A stretch of 55,341 bases of DNA from Lentisphaerota bacterium (GCA_018676675.1 JABHEG010000286.1:1-55341); one strand, 5' to 3'; shown: positions 29,401 to 38,125, counted from the stretch's first letter. Numbers and translations are program-made. Notes: generated from the letters alone by a model not told the origin.

Positions 29401-29563
29401 CAAGGGGAAAGTGAATTTCTACGTCGGCTCACAGAACCCAAGACACAAGAATCTGCTACCGTTCAACGGGAAGATCGACGATGTCCGACTCTACAACCGT
29501 CAGCTCACCGCAACTGAGATCGAGCAGCACTCCCGGAGTGAGCGACCACGTGAGCATAGATAG
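26423..29563 (+). CDS. Secreted hydrolase-like protein with a C-terminal LamG (concanavalin-type) domain
   Basis: The 1046-residue protein has GGAG about 10 bases before its ATG and a signal peptide of about 21 residues (Leu-Leu-Leu-Gly-Gly-Met-Thr-Ala-Ser-Gly). Residues 75-240 look like a beta-sandwich; 260-560 look like a TIM-barrel region with Tyr-Leu-Gly-Glu-Trp-Asp and several Trp- and Tyr-rich strands. Residues 570-720 resemble the glutamine-amidotransferase-like domain common in such proteins. From about 828 a LamG domain follows, opening with Val-Gly-Arg-Trp-Thr-Phe-Asp-Glu-Gly and closing with Gly-Lys-Ile-Asp-Asp-Val-Arg-Leu-Tyr. It likely attacks or binds an extracellular glycan. 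It is co-oriented with the MORN gene 44 bp downstream. Confidence 0.85.
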   Translation: MRWPLALTAIALLLGGMTASGETSGDWVAQPRRALDIEWPPPVFAGRDFWTLLDPEWLELPGLKDEEFVRGSGLMNVRLPRVKEHVLPQRVLVFREIAVYQGGAPENTASEATLAFIPEEAETVVLQAEHASDGRSDTSAFVSADPRPVRRRYAPVRVAIDIRLGQDTPLDRIVLQHGAESRAGLASVRFSVIDNGEATSLRPSRMEHTPSKVTAWFENAPSSALIRLDCVSTRPLIKLAELPDPVAERCLNAPFFPEPPFRLNQGSMLGLTPENLDQASWQGFMDRYKTTFMGFYLGEWDSNLFQMYKKKDTRLYEDLLEYVTEYGTRQEAEKQVRTIWDYETRLYRGQLWGLSGQLNFPQYGLEWGGRIAGMELAGNSPNFPHRNNLLFTRGAARQYERPWLLYLAYYAGCATTNSRANPHAKGKGQWVSGEDLGIAPSLGRRLFYYSYYLGVNFLTFESQPWGQAKETDEGPCVLTQHGQAIKDIYTWAHSAKGARGTCYTPILLLSDYHHGHAEWRRGAEWKVWYHLPFEDGDYMTEHVLRTIDPYYNAPLGDVPPYSPNLHNSPLGDVFDVAFANAPSGPVSKELLAKYPVTMLLDGMSMSRKLVGRLKRYVRDGGSLVINSAQCQDGLDDGQFLGVRLLPTWAEAEDMRIRNVAVTDATPLVMSEGGLPLITRNRYGNGNVILTTPHFMLLTEKKTPSPLLAKILTQLQSEVLPITVEGDVQFLFNRLDDGVWKVVLINNKGVLNLPESPVETRDHSYDAEVRITAPAGAHASEILAGGVVTESVAAGRTVFSLEVPAGEVRIMDVQNVSLEQNTADAGLVGRWTFDEGEGQTAVDATGNGRDGTVEGAVYEPNGDGHCLSFNGKDNYVWFDFSLKYPLDEGTFEAWACPDLDGYWLCEDFQGIKRGEIINTGSIIMNVYDGRWLAMLYDGINVVKLSGPDVVNRKWTHLAFTWADFTSHVYVDGREVVGPFGPMKYAGPIGNPLHGKGKVNFYVGSQNPRHKNLLPFNGKIDDVRLYNRQLTATEIEQHSRSERPREHR

Positions 29564-29607
29564 CTCGTCCCTCGGTGGCGTCACCGGGCCGGGCAAGGAA
29601 GAGGACC

Positions 29608-30864
29608 ATGAAGAGACTGATCGCTATCTCACTGCTACTGACGTCTGTCTGTACTCGTGCCGCCGACACGCCAAACGTGGGTGCACCCCCAACCAACGGC
29701 CATGGCAAGACCGCACTGCCTGACAGTTCGGTCTACGAGGGCGAGTTCAAGAACGGGCTATTCAACGGCAAGGGCGTCCTCACCTGGCGGAACGGCAACC
29801 GATACGAGGGCGAGTTCAAGGATGGTCTGAGACACGGTCGAGGAGTCTCGTCCGAGCAGGATGGCGACCGCTACGAAGGGCAATACAAGGACGGACGGCG
29901 TCACGGACACGGGACGTTGGTCAGGGCAGACGGAGACACCCACACAGGCCTCTTTCAGAATGGGGAAGTGTGTGGTTCAGGGGAGTCCGTCACAGCCGAT
30001 GGCTTCACGTGGACCGGCGAGTTCAGGAACTGGAGACTGGAAGGTAAGGGCACGGTGGTGGGCCCAGATGGCTACCGGTACGAGGGCGAATTCAAGGCCG
30101 GCAGGTACCACGGCAAAGGCATTCGCGTTGACGCGACAGGCGCACGTCGGGAAGGCACGTTTGTGAATGGGTCGCAGGAGGGCCAGGGGATTTCCATCAA
30201 CGCGCGCGGGGACAAGTATGAAGGCGAATTCGTCAAGAAGCAATGCCACGGCAAGGGGACACTCGTGTACGCGAACGGCACGCGTTACGAAGGCGAGTTC
30301 GCTAACAACGACCTCCACGGCCAGGGGAAGATCGTCTACGCCGACGGGACGCGATACGAGGGCGGATTCAAGCAGGGAAAGTACCACGGCAAAGGCATCC
30401 GTACGGAGGCGAACGGAGCACGTCGGGAAGGCACGTTTGTCGATGGGGCGCAGGAGGGGCAGGGGATCTCCATCAATTCGCGGGGCGACAGGTACGAAGG
30501 CGAGTTCGTCAACAAGCAATGCCACGGAACGGGAACACTCGAGTACGTGAACGGGGCGCGGTATGAAGGTGAATTCGGAAACAACTATTTCCACGGCCAA
30601 GGGAGGATGACTTGCGCAAACGGCATGGTCAAGGCGGGGATTTGGGAGAAGGGGGAGCTTGTCAAGGCCGATCGTGCCCAGTCGACAGCGTATTGGGAGG
30701 AGTACCTGAACTGGCTCTGCCACGATCCCGTCGCCCTCTTCCTCAGCATCGGCTTCGCCCTGAGCCTGGCCTGGAACTACCGCCAACACCGTCAGAGGAA
30801 GAGCCAGGCCGCGCAGTTGGAGGCATTGAGACCATCGCCTGCCGGGGGCGACGGAGACGGTTGA
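29608..30864 (+). CDS. MORN-repeat protein with signal peptide and C-terminal membrane anchor
   Basis: I chose the ATG at 29608 (418 residues) because GGAAGAGG precedes it and a signal peptide (Met-Lys-Arg-Leu-Ile-Ala-Ile-Ser-Leu-Leu-Leu) follows directly. After a Pro- and Gly-rich linker come 13 complete MORN repeats of 23 residues (Tyr-Glu-Gly-Glu-Phe-Lys-x-Gly-x2-x-Gly-x-Gly) and a partial 14th. Near residues 375-405 there is a membrane helix followed by an Arg/Lys-rich tail, so the repeats should lie outside the cytoplasm. Repeats 6-9 are repeated almost intact as repeats 10-13. MORN rods bind lipids or proteins and act as scaffolds; a surface scaffold role beside the LamG hydrolase is inferred. 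Confidence 0.92.
   Translation: MKRLIAISLLLTSVCTRAADTPNVGAPPTNGHGKTALPDSSVYEGEFKNGLFNGKGVLTWRNGNRYEGEFKDGLRHGRGVSSEQDGDRYEGQYKDGRRHGHGTLVRADGDTHTGLFQNGEVCGSGESVTADGFTWTGEFRNWRLEGKGTVVGPDGYRYEGEFKAGRYHGKGIRVDATGARREGTFVNGSQEGQGISINARGDKYEGEFVKKQCHGKGTLVYANGTRYEGEFANNDLHGQGKIVYADGTRYEGGFKQGKYHGKGIRTEANGARREGTFVDGAQEGQGISINSRGDRYEGEFVNKQCHGTGTLEYVNGARYEGEFGNNYFHGQGRMTCANGMVKAGIWEKGELVKADRAQSTAYWEEYLNWLCHDPVALFLSIGFALSLAWNYRQHRQRKSQAAQLEALRPSPAGGDGDG
30079..30630 (+). repeat. 276-bp tandem segmental duplication inside the MORN gene
   Basis: Positions 30079-30354 (MORN repeats 6-9) are repeated at 30355-30630 (repeats 10-13) in the same order of four distinguishable repeat types. Several long runs are nearly identical at DNA level, for instance the stretch encoding Arg-Glu-Gly-Thr-Phe-Val. 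The unit is exactly 92 codons, so the frame is kept. Confidence 0.9.
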
Positions 30865-31256
30865 GCGGTCTGCCAGTCTGAGTCGGATTCTCCGCTCCTG
30901 TGGGCCACGAACCGGCCGACCATCCACGGATCGTCCATGATGGCCTGGCTCAGCGCCGACTCCCCCGGAGCCAGACCTTGTCAATATTGATAGGGTCTTA
31001 ATCCCCCAAGCGCCAAGGGGACGAGTTCTTGTGCTCCAGAGCTCAGGGGGGAAACGCGAACCACTGCACGATGGAACGCCAGTCTCGTGGACCATGTTCG
31101 CAGGTTTCAGGTGTGGATCCCTGCTGACACCTCGTGTGGACCTTCATCAATTTGAGCACAAAGCTGTTGGTCACGGACACACCGTTGGAGGGGCCGCATC
31201 TCCGTGTGCGGCCAGGCCGGTCACGGAGAACCGGCTCCTCCATACGCTTTGGCGAG

Positions 31257-31492
31257 AGTTACACCTTCTGATATGACTGATGCACTCCGCGCCGAAGGCT
31301 GGGCTCGTCTGTAACTTCACCTCAGTTGACCACGGGAAGGTCGCCGGGTGGCACCGCCTCCCACATTGAAGAGGGCGTCCCCCAATGTGGGAGGGGCCGC
31401 CGTGCCGCGACCGGCCGCCGAGGCGGCCAAAGTTACACCCTCCGATATGACTGGCGCCCCCGCGCCGGAGGCTGGGCTCGTGTGGAACTCCA
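31257..31492 (+). repeat. Imperfect direct repeat pair of about 62 bp
   Basis: Copy 1 is 31257-31319 and copy 2 is 31431-31492, 174 bp apart. Both begin AGTTACACC, continue with GATATGACTG, share CGCGCCG and GGCTGGGCTCGT, and differ by about ten substitutions and a one-base gap. The copies flank a palindrome. Confidence 0.85.
31357..31394. repeat. Perfect 12-bp inverted repeat
   Basis: CCTCCCACATTG at 31357-31368 and CAATGTGGGAGG at 31383-31394 are exact complements with a 14-base spacer. A second palindrome, GGCCGCC/GGCGGCC, follows at about 31412-31427. No T-run follows either, so these are not classical terminators. Confidence 0.85.
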
Positions 31493-31609
31493 AGTTTCTC
31501 TTCTTGATCAATCTGGCAGCAGCGCAGCCAGAGACGACGCTGACACCTGACACCTGAACCCCCGCTGCAGCGAGGTGTCTCAGTGTCCAAAACTGTTGAG
31601 CTTTGGCGC

Positions 31610-34390
31610 TCAGTTCGCCGTTCCCGCTTTCACCGTCACCACCCGGCTTCGGCAGGTGAACGGGGTCAGCGATCTGTCCTCGAACGCGATCTGCCCGACG
31701 ACGGCAATGCGGTACTCACCGGCCGGGGCAGTGATGCGAACATGCCGCGGCTCCCCGGCCGTTGGAGCCACCCCAAGCTGGGCGACGGTGCTCCCCTCGA
31801 GATCCTGCAATTCCAGCGTGCCGCCTACTGCTGATACCGGTTTGCGCATCGCCCGTGCTTCGACAAAGGACACCGTCATCTGGCGCGAGTCGGCCTCAAC
31901 GACGCTGAACTCATAGCGAGGCGCATCGGTTGTCGGTGGCAAATCTCCACCGATGACACGATCGGCCAGGCGTCTCAGATACTGGTTCGACATTGCGGGC
32001 GAATGGTCGAACAGGTTGAAGCCGTCGGCGCCGGCTTGGCGGGCGCCAATGATCTGCGCGGCCGTTTGGTCAGGTGTCAGTAGACGGTTGGACAGCGTGA
32101 CAAAGAGCGACGGGCACACCGGAACGCGGGCGCCGATCTGCTCGATCTGCCGTTTGACCATGGCACAGATCGCCCCACCCGAGTCGGCACTGTCCATTGG
32201 GATCACAAAGTCCAGCAACCCCCCTTTGACCCAAGCCACCCAGTCTTGACCAACCCGCTCACGGCAGTTGGGGTAACGTGCGAACACCGCAGCGGAGATG
32301 CGGATGTACGGCTTGATCGCGTGAGCCCCGCGGCTGACGGCACGCACCAGACGGGTGATCTGTTCGCAACGCCAGTCAATGTAAGCGTCTCGCAGCGTGC
32401 CCCGGAGGACTTGGTCGGGCCAGGTTTTCACATCTTGCCCGGTCTCACGCTGGAAGCGTTCCTTGCATCCTGGGCAGTAACACACGTGATGGTCACCGTA
32501 GCGGATGTAGTCGAACATCAAGCCGTCCACGTCGTAGTTGCGCGCCATCTCGAGCATCGCTTCAGTCTCGAGCCTCAGGTTGGCCGGATGTGATGGGCAG
32601 AGCCAGTCCCTTGTTTCTCCCTTGTCGGTAACCTGCAGACGGCCCTCGGCACGCATCCGCTCAACGAATTCCCGGGGCGCACGATTGCCCAGGTTCCAGC
32701 AGACTTTCCACGCGTGGACCTGAACGCCGTGTGCATGGCAGGCGGCAACACATTGGGCAAGCTGATCACCGTGGGTTCGGAAGGTCTCAGAGGTGGGTAG
32801 CACAGCACTGTCATAGTGCGCCACACCGCCCCAGCACATATCGGGCAAGACGGCGTTGAACCCGCACTCGCCCAGCACCCGGGCGCTCTCCTCCCAGCCG
32901 CCGGGCTCGCCTCCAGTTCCGGGATGATTCGACACGGCGCGCCACTCACCCTCCATAGGAACTTGTGCAGACAGATACGCCTCGACCAGATGCTCCCGAG
33001 CAGCTTCGGCCGCCGCCATCGTCTTGATCCATCGCTGGGCCTGCATGTGTGCCGCGCCCTGGGTGAGGAACGTGGTCGCCTGCGCCACAGCGGTCTGTAC
33101 CTCGGTTTCTCGCGGGTGTCCCTTGGTCTGGTTCTGGAGGGCGACTGTCAGCTCGGAGAGCTCCATGAACGGCCCGACCTCCGCGGCACGTTGGATGGCC
33201 GCACCAGCTGCCTCTGCCCACGCGGAGGGGCAGAAATGGCCGACAAGCGCGACCAGGAGCCGCCGCTTTCTCGCGTCGTCCCCAGGCAATAGCGTGTGGC
33301 TCATGACCGCGCCGGCATCACTGAGGATCACCCCCGATTGCGGCTGTGACTGCCCCTGGCCATCGACCCAACGACCGATGACGCGCGCGTTCTTGGCGGC
33401 TGGCTCAAACGCCTGGATGCAGCCCGAGTCCTGGCGAACGCGTTGAGGCATTCCGAGGATGCCGGAGTTGCCGAAATCCAGGTCCAGAAACTGCCTGTCG
33501 CGCTGCTTGCGTACCCAGTTTCTCTTTCGCACGCCGAGGAGATCAGGCAATGGGTCGGGGAGGATATAGAACGTGATGACCTTGCCACCATCATTGACGA
33601 AGCGTTTGAGCGCTTCGCCCTCGGGAGCACTCAGTCTCGGGTTGTAGGGGAGGATCGCCACCTTCTTACCTGTGAGTCCGCCACGGGCCACGTCCTCGTC
33701 CTCCATGGTGGCGGCCATCACTCCTGCGCTGTCGAGCAGACTGGCGACCCGTTCAGCGCAGCTGTAGACGCTCTTGGCTTCCTTTGGGCGTTCGCGAGCC
33801 GAATGCGTGCCGATCACGACCGCAACGTTTCCTGCGGTCCTGGCCACGAGATTGTCCACGAGACAGTAGGTATTGACCGCCGCGCCCTTCCATGGGGAGA
33901 AACGCAAGGCGCTGATACTGTCCCAGCCATCGGGTGTCCCTTCAGGTTTGAAACTCGCTTTGTTGAGCCGCACACGATGCCAACCCGTTCGGCCGCCGCC
34001 GGCGCTGCCGCGATAGCAGCCACTGCCGCTGATGAAGTAGAGCATGAACTGCCCAACGGCTTCAGGCTGGTCAATGTAGAGGTCAAACTCAATACGGGCC
34101 GCGTTGCTGAGGTCGAGTTTTCTGTCAAGGTGATAGAGGGAACGTTGTAGGTCGCGACTGAAGGGACAGGGCAGGCGAAGCGCCCGGCCTGCGACCCGTT
34201 CGACCACAGTCACAGCCGGCATTTCGGACACTCGCAGCAGGTCGAGAACGGGAGTCCATGCCTTACCGGCCGCGTTCGAGTCCGGGTAGTCAAACGAGTC
34301 GATCACGATCGTGTCTGCCGTCGCGGATAGGCCGATCGCGGCAACCCAGGCCAACGCGGGGAACCAGAGTAATCTGTGCCTACTGCTCAT
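31610..34390 (-). CDS. Secreted GHL10-family protein with N-terminal beta-sandwich and amidotransferase-like domain
   Basis: The ATG at 34390 (926 residues) has GGGAGA about 8 bases upstream and leads straight into a signal peptide ending Ser-Ala-Thr-Ala; the frame itself extends 30 codons further. Residues 25-185 resemble a jelly-roll; 190-420 (Val-Ala-Val-Val-Ile-Gly-Thr, Ile-Leu-Pro-Tyr-Asn-Pro, Gly-Gly-Lys-Val-Ile-Thr-Phe) look like a glutamine-amidotransferase-like domain. Residues 480-840 form a barrel of the glycosyl-hydrolase-like 10 type, with the diagnostic Asp-Gly-Leu-Met-Phe-Asp-Tyr-Ile-Arg-Tyr and a Cys-Tyr-Cys-x2-Cys cluster. It is the last gene of the five-gene unit, 14 bp after the preceding gene. 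It probably cleaves an extracellular glycan. Confidence 0.9.
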   Translation of the reverse strand: MSSRHRLLWFPALAWVAAIGLSATADTIVIDSFDYPDSNAAGKAWTPVLDLLRVSEMPAVTVVERVAGRALRLPCPFSRDLQRSLYHLDRKLDLSNAARIEFDLYIDQPEAVGQFMLYFISGSGCYRGSAGGGRTGWHRVRLNKASFKPEGTPDGWDSISALRFSPWKGAAVNTYCLVDNLVARTAGNVAVVIGTHSARERPKEAKSVYSCAERVASLLDSAGVMAATMEDEDVARGGLTGKKVAILPYNPRLSAPEGEALKRFVNDGGKVITFYILPDPLPDLLGVRKRNWVRKQRDRQFLDLDFGNSGILGMPQRVRQDSGCIQAFEPAAKNARVIGRWVDGQGQSQPQSGVILSDAGAVMSHTLLPGDDARKRRLLVALVGHFCPSAWAEAAGAAIQRAAEVGPFMELSELTVALQNQTKGHPRETEVQTAVAQATTFLTQGAAHMQAQRWIKTMAAAEAAREHLVEAYLSAQVPMEGEWRAVSNHPGTGGEPGGWEESARVLGECGFNAVLPDMCWGGVAHYDSAVLPTSETFRTHGDQLAQCVAACHAHGVQVHAWKVCWNLGNRAPREFVERMRAEGRLQVTDKGETRDWLCPSHPANLRLETEAMLEMARNYDVDGLMFDYIRYGDHHVCYCPGCKERFQRETGQDVKTWPDQVLRGTLRDAYIDWRCEQITRLVRAVSRGAHAIKPYIRISAAVFARYPNCRERVGQDWVAWVKGGLLDFVIPMDSADSGGAICAMVKRQIEQIGARVPVCPSLFVTLSNRLLTPDQTAAQIIGARQAGADGFNLFDHSPAMSNQYLRRLADRVIGGDLPPTTDAPRYEFSVVEADSRQMTVSFVEARAMRKPVSAVGGTLELQDLEGSTVAQLGVAPTAGEPRHVRITAPAGEYRIAVVGQIAFEDRSLTPFTCRSRVVTVKAGTAN

Positions 34391-34404
34391 ACTTATCTCT
34401 CCCG

Positions 34405-36489
34405 TCAGTCGCTGGTCAGGATGTCCGAGCAGATATCGGTTCCTCGGAAGCGATACCGGCCGTCCTGGTTGCGGGTACACGCTCCATACACGGATCGGAG
34501 TGGCGCCTCTGTACTGACCGTGAGCGAGGCTTGGCTCGGCCCGGGACCAATCCCGGTGACCAGAACGCGGATGCGCCCCTTCTCATCTGTGTAAGCCTTG
34601 CTCAGGACGCTGCCCTCTTCAGCTGTCACCGTGACGTCGGGGCCATCCTTGTCTGAGAGGAGAAAAGGCGCGAGATCGGTCATCGTCTTTGCCATTCGGC
34701 AGACCTCAGGCCAGCGCCGGGAGAAGTCCGGCTTGGCGGTGGCACTGATGTGACCCGACAGGTCTGAAAACGAGTAATAGATGAACCCTTTGGCTCCCTG
34801 GATGGCACAGAGCAGGGACATGGAGAGCATCTCATGTTCACTGGGGTCGCGGAACTTCGCTTCGTAGTAGGCCCGATCCTTCCGCGCCTGCTGGTCATAG
34901 CAGGCCCAGTTCATGATTTGCGGCACAGCCCAGACAGCCATTCCTTCGGGGGTGCCCACGGCGCGCTCCGCCATGTTCATACCGTGCCGAACACGCTCCA
35001 TATCCCGCGACTTGCTGTCGCGTATCGGGTACGGGTCCACGCCTACGACATCGCAGGTCGGCCCGTACATGGGGACCTCATCGAACGAGCAGAACACAGC
35101 CCACGTCGGGTGGAACGGATCGAGCCGGTTCACCTCCCGCCGTCGGGCCGTGAGTCGGTCGAGCATGCTGGTCGGGAGTTCGTCATTGATGTACCAGGCC
35201 AGCAGCGCCGGGTGGGTGCGGAAGGAGTTGACGGCCTTGCTGACCACGGCCGTTTCGCCCTCAACCCCAAGCCCCCGGATGGCCGCGTACTTCGTCCCTT
35301 CGTAGACATCCTTAATCGAGAAGATGACTTTCAGATTGGCATCGGAGCAGGCGTCCAGGACTTGCGTGATTCCAGACACGCCTCTGAGCTTCGAATCCGG
35401 GAAACGCATGTAAAGGCTGTTGTACGGCATGATGCAGTTGAATGGGCTCGCCGCGATGAGATCGAAGTCCTCCCGCGTCCGGAAGGCGTGGTGGTAAAGG
35501 CCTACGGGCAGGAACGGACGACCGTTGACGATGGCGCGACCTCGCTTGTCAATTTCACAGGCATTCGCCGGCGTCGGGCGCTTGGGGCGTGCCACGGTGA
35601 CCGGGATGCTCGCGTTGCCCAGGAACCAGCGGTGCCGGGTATCCAGCAACGTCAAACGCAGGTGAGCGGCTCCCTCCGGCAGCTTGCCCAGATCGGCTAC
35701 AATGCGCCCATCGCAGACTTTGGCCATGGTTTGGTGTTGGGGGGTTCCTGTCCGCGCTACCTCGATGCGGCAGAGCAGATCCGTCTCCTTCACGGCATCC
35801 GGAGGCCTGCAGACGACGCCTTCCAGGCATGACCCCAGCAAGACGTGCCCATTGTCAGGCGGAATCGTCTCGCGTCCCGGCTGGATGAGATAGACGGACC
35901 AGCGCGGCTTCTCCCGGATCACGGTGACATCGTCAAACCAGGCCTTGCCGGTGGCTTTCGGGCGGAAGTAGAGGGTCAGGCTACTTGACTCAGCGTCCGC
36001 GGGCACGGTTGTCACGGCCTCAACACGTGTCCAATCCTTGGTGCCGCTGATTCCCGCAGGATAGCGGCCTGAGAGCCACTTGCCGCCTTTCGTGTACTGG
36101 ATGCAGAGCGTTGCGCCTCCGTGCGTGCCCTTGCTCACATTTTCGGTCCGGATCAAGGCACTGAACCGGTAACGTCCCCCGGGCTCCAAGTGCAGGCTCT
36201 GGCTTGGCAGCGGGTACTCGGCTGGGTTGGTGCGCTCGTAGAACATCGCTCCCGTGCCGCCGCGACCGGCTGTGGGGTCAACGCGATAGCCTTCAGCCAG
36301 CTTCCAGCCCTCGACGCCATTCTCGAACTCTCCGTTCGTCACGATCGGGCCAGGGCGTTGTGGCGCCCCATGCACTCGGTAACCGGAGAGGTCCGGCAGG
36401 ACAGGTCCCGCGTGTTGCCCTTCGGACTCGCCGAGACCAACGATCAAGGAGACCAGGAGAACAGACGGCATTGCTCTGACAGGCATCAT
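34405..36489 (-). CDS. Secreted CBM4/9 plus TIM-barrel glycosidase-like protein, paralogue of 40717-42834
   Basis: The 694-residue protein begins Met-Met-Pro-Val after GGGGA and has a signal peptide (about 1-23). Residues 45-190 form a CBM4/9-like module starting with Asn-Gly-Glu-Phe-Glu. After a beta-sandwich (about 200-305), Gly-Arg-Pro-Phe-Leu-Pro-Val-Gly-Leu-Tyr opens a clan-A barrel in which Trp-Tyr-Ile-Asn-Asp-Glu437 is the best acid/base candidate, and Gly-Val-Asp-Pro-Tyr-Pro follows as in GH2- or GH42-related barrels. The whole protein matches the product of 40717-42834 from the CBM to the C-terminal Cys-Ser-Asp-Ile-Leu. It starts 4 bp after the sialidase-like gene, so the two are translationally linked. 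Confidence 0.9.
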   Translation of the reverse strand: MMPVRAMPSVLLVSLIVGLGESEGQHAGPVLPDLSGYRVHGAPQRPGPIVTNGEFENGVEGWKLAEGYRVDPTAGRGGTGAMFYERTNPAEYPLPSQSLHLEPGGRYRFSALIRTENVSKGTHGGATLCIQYTKGGKWLSGRYPAGISGTKDWTRVEAVTTVPADAESSSLTLYFRPKATGKAWFDDVTVIREKPRWSVYLIQPGRETIPPDNGHVLLGSCLEGVVCRPPDAVKETDLLCRIEVARTGTPQHQTMAKVCDGRIVADLGKLPEGAAHLRLTLLDTRHRWFLGNASIPVTVARPKRPTPANACEIDKRGRAIVNGRPFLPVGLYHHAFRTREDFDLIAASPFNCIMPYNSLYMRFPDSKLRGVSGITQVLDACSDANLKVIFSIKDVYEGTKYAAIRGLGVEGETAVVSKAVNSFRTHPALLAWYINDELPTSMLDRLTARRREVNRLDPFHPTWAVFCSFDEVPMYGPTCDVVGVDPYPIRDSKSRDMERVRHGMNMAERAVGTPEGMAVWAVPQIMNWACYDQQARKDRAYYEAKFRDPSEHEMLSMSLLCAIQGAKGFIYYSFSDLSGHISATAKPDFSRRWPEVCRMAKTMTDLAPFLLSDKDGPDVTVTAEEGSVLSKAYTDEKGRIRVLVTGIGPGPSQASLTVSTEAPLRSVYGACTRNQDGRYRFRGTDICSDILTSD

Positions 36490-36493
36490 GACT

Positions 36494-38125
36494 TCATTTC
36501 CCCTTTTGCTTGACCGGGAACATGGCCTGCGCTTCCGGTTTCAGCACATCACGTTCGAGGAACATGGCGCTGTAGTTGCCTTGGTGCACACTGAAGCAGA
36601 TCTCACCGGGCACGCGCTCGATGAGTCGGGGGTAGGACACCCGAGCGCCCGGGTTGCGCAGGATCACGAGGGGGTCGGTCCAGGTCTTGCCCTCATCCTC
36701 GGAGAAGGCAATGGACAGCTCTTCGCGGCGTTTGAAGCCCTTGTTGGGGATCGCGTTCCACATGAGCATGAGTTTGCCGCTTGCGAGGCGCTTGAGTAAG
36801 CCGGGGGAGCCGGTCGAGGTGACGTGTGAGGGCACCGGTGCACTCCAGGTCTTGCCGTCGTCCGCGGAGAAAGACTCGTAGAAGAACCCGTGGTAGCTGC
36901 GCAGCAGCATCCAGATGCGTCCGTCAGCGAGCTGTGTGACTGTGGCCTCGATCAGGCCGGAATGGTCACCGCGCGGCATGTCCTTATCGACTTTGTCTGC
37001 CTTCTGCCAGGTCTTCCCATTGTCGCTTGAGTAGTAGGGGCGGGTTGTGTGCCTGCCCAGATCGTAGAGCAGTTCCTGTCCAGTGACAACCACGGTACCA
37101 TCACGCGTGAGAATTGCGTCGTTGAGCGCCCCGCAATACCCATCGTCCAGCTGCTGGCAGTCTACCCAGGTCTTCCCGTTGTCGAGGCTCCGGACGGCGT
37201 AGGTTGGGCGCCGGCAGTGGGGCTTCGGCAGGTTCTTGGCGCGATCCCAGGCGAACACGAACTCATCATCGTTGGCAAAGAGAAGCACCACTGTGCCGTC
37301 TGAAGTGCAGACCAGTAGGGCGTTGCGGAAGGTCATCTTGTCTTTGTCAGCAAAGATCGGGTGTTGGGTCCAGGTCTTGCCTTCGTCGCGACTGATGTGG
37401 GCGAAGCGTCCGGCAGCGGTGAGCAGGCCGCCGTCTGCGAGGCGAACGTGGGTGGTCGTGCGCCAGGTTGCCAACGGCTTCAACAGCGAGTGTGCCGTGA
37501 TGTTGTCGACGAACGCTTTCCCGGGCTTCTTCCTCTCGGGTTTGCGGTACGGTTCCAGGTGCCCAGTGACCGTGAACTCGTGGATCCGCATGGTGCTGCG
37601 GCCGGGACAGAATCCGGGTGCCCCCATGGATCGCACCTCGACTTTCTGTCCGTAGACGGTCTTGTCGTCGATCAGGACATGGAGACGATCTTCCTTGCGG
37701 ATGATCTGGAAGATGAAGGGCTTACCAGGGGTAATGAACGCATCCGGGTCTCCGATCTTCTTTCCGCGCGCGTCATCGAAGAACGGTCCGGTGATGAAGA
37801 TGTGACCGTGTCCCCCTTCGAACCCGAAGTAGTCTCGGTGGTTGAATGAGAAGGCGGCTGCACTGGTGTTCAGCCTGTCTATCGTGAGTGTCGCCGTTAC
37901 GTGGAAATCGCCGCTTCCTACGGAGCAGTCGGCGAAGAACGCCTGTGGGTTGCGCTTGGGCGGCTTGGGATCGGACTCAACGTAGCCGTCCGCATGCGTC
38001 CATGGCTTTTCGAGTTCGTGTCCGGCTGCGACTTCCCCCTTACGCACAGCAGTTTGAGTTCTTACTGCCGTCGGGTCGACAGCGGCGAGGGCTACGGCGA
38101 ATAGAGCAGAACTGATGGAGAACAT
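36494..38125 (-). CDS. Sialidase-like BNR/Asp-box protein, secreted
   Basis: The ATG at 38125 (543 residues) is preceded by GAGGA about 11 bases upstream and followed by a signal peptide (Phe-Ser-Ile-Ser-Ser-Ala-Leu-Phe-Ala-Val-Ala-Leu-Ala). Residues 25-200 look like a concanavalin-type jelly-roll. From about 215 a six-bladed sialidase-type propeller follows, with five Asp-boxes of the form Ser-x-Asp-x-Gly-Lys-Thr-Trp. Such proteins include exo-alpha-sialidases, but similar propellers act on other sugars and I did not find the complete sialidase arginine triad, so the substrate is open. It belongs to the five-gene minus-strand unit. Confidence 0.9.
   Translation of the reverse strand: MFSISSALFAVALAAVDPTAVRTQTAVRKGEVAAGHELEKPWTHADGYVESDPKPPKRNPQAFFADCSVGSGDFHVTATLTIDRLNTSAAAFSFNHRDYFGFEGGHGHIFITGPFFDDARGKKIGDPDAFITPGKPFIFQIIRKEDRLHVLIDDKTVYGQKVEVRSMGAPGFCPGRSTMRIHEFTVTGHLEPYRKPERKKPGKAFVDNITAHSLLKPLATWRTTTHVRLADGGLLTAAGRFAHISRDEGKTWTQHPIFADKDKMTFRNALLVCTSDGTVVLLFANDDEFVFAWDRAKNLPKPHCRRPTYAVRSLDNGKTWVDCQQLDDGYCGALNDAILTRDGTVVVTGQELLYDLGRHTTRPYYSSDNGKTWQKADKVDKDMPRGDHSGLIEATVTQLADGRIWMLLRSYHGFFYESFSADDGKTWSAPVPSHVTSTGSPGLLKRLASGKLMLMWNAIPNKGFKRREELSIAFSEDEGKTWTDPLVILRNPGARVSYPRLIERVPGEICFSVHQGNYSAMFLERDVLKPEAQAMFPVKQKGK

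Larger units (their letters stand above)
30865..31609. other. Long gene-free region with direct and inverted repeats
   Basis: These 745 bp lie between the convergent ends of the MORN gene and the minus-strand GHL10-like gene. No frame looks coding. The left part has a GAGCGG/CCGCTC pair at 30863-30897. The middle has hairpin GGCCGCA/TGCGGCC at 31192-31213 and a repeated GGTCACGGA (31169 and 31219). The right part holds two copies of a roughly 62-bp direct repeat with a strong palindrome between them, listed separately. The region looks like the remains of non-autonomous repeat elements. Confidence 0.7.
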
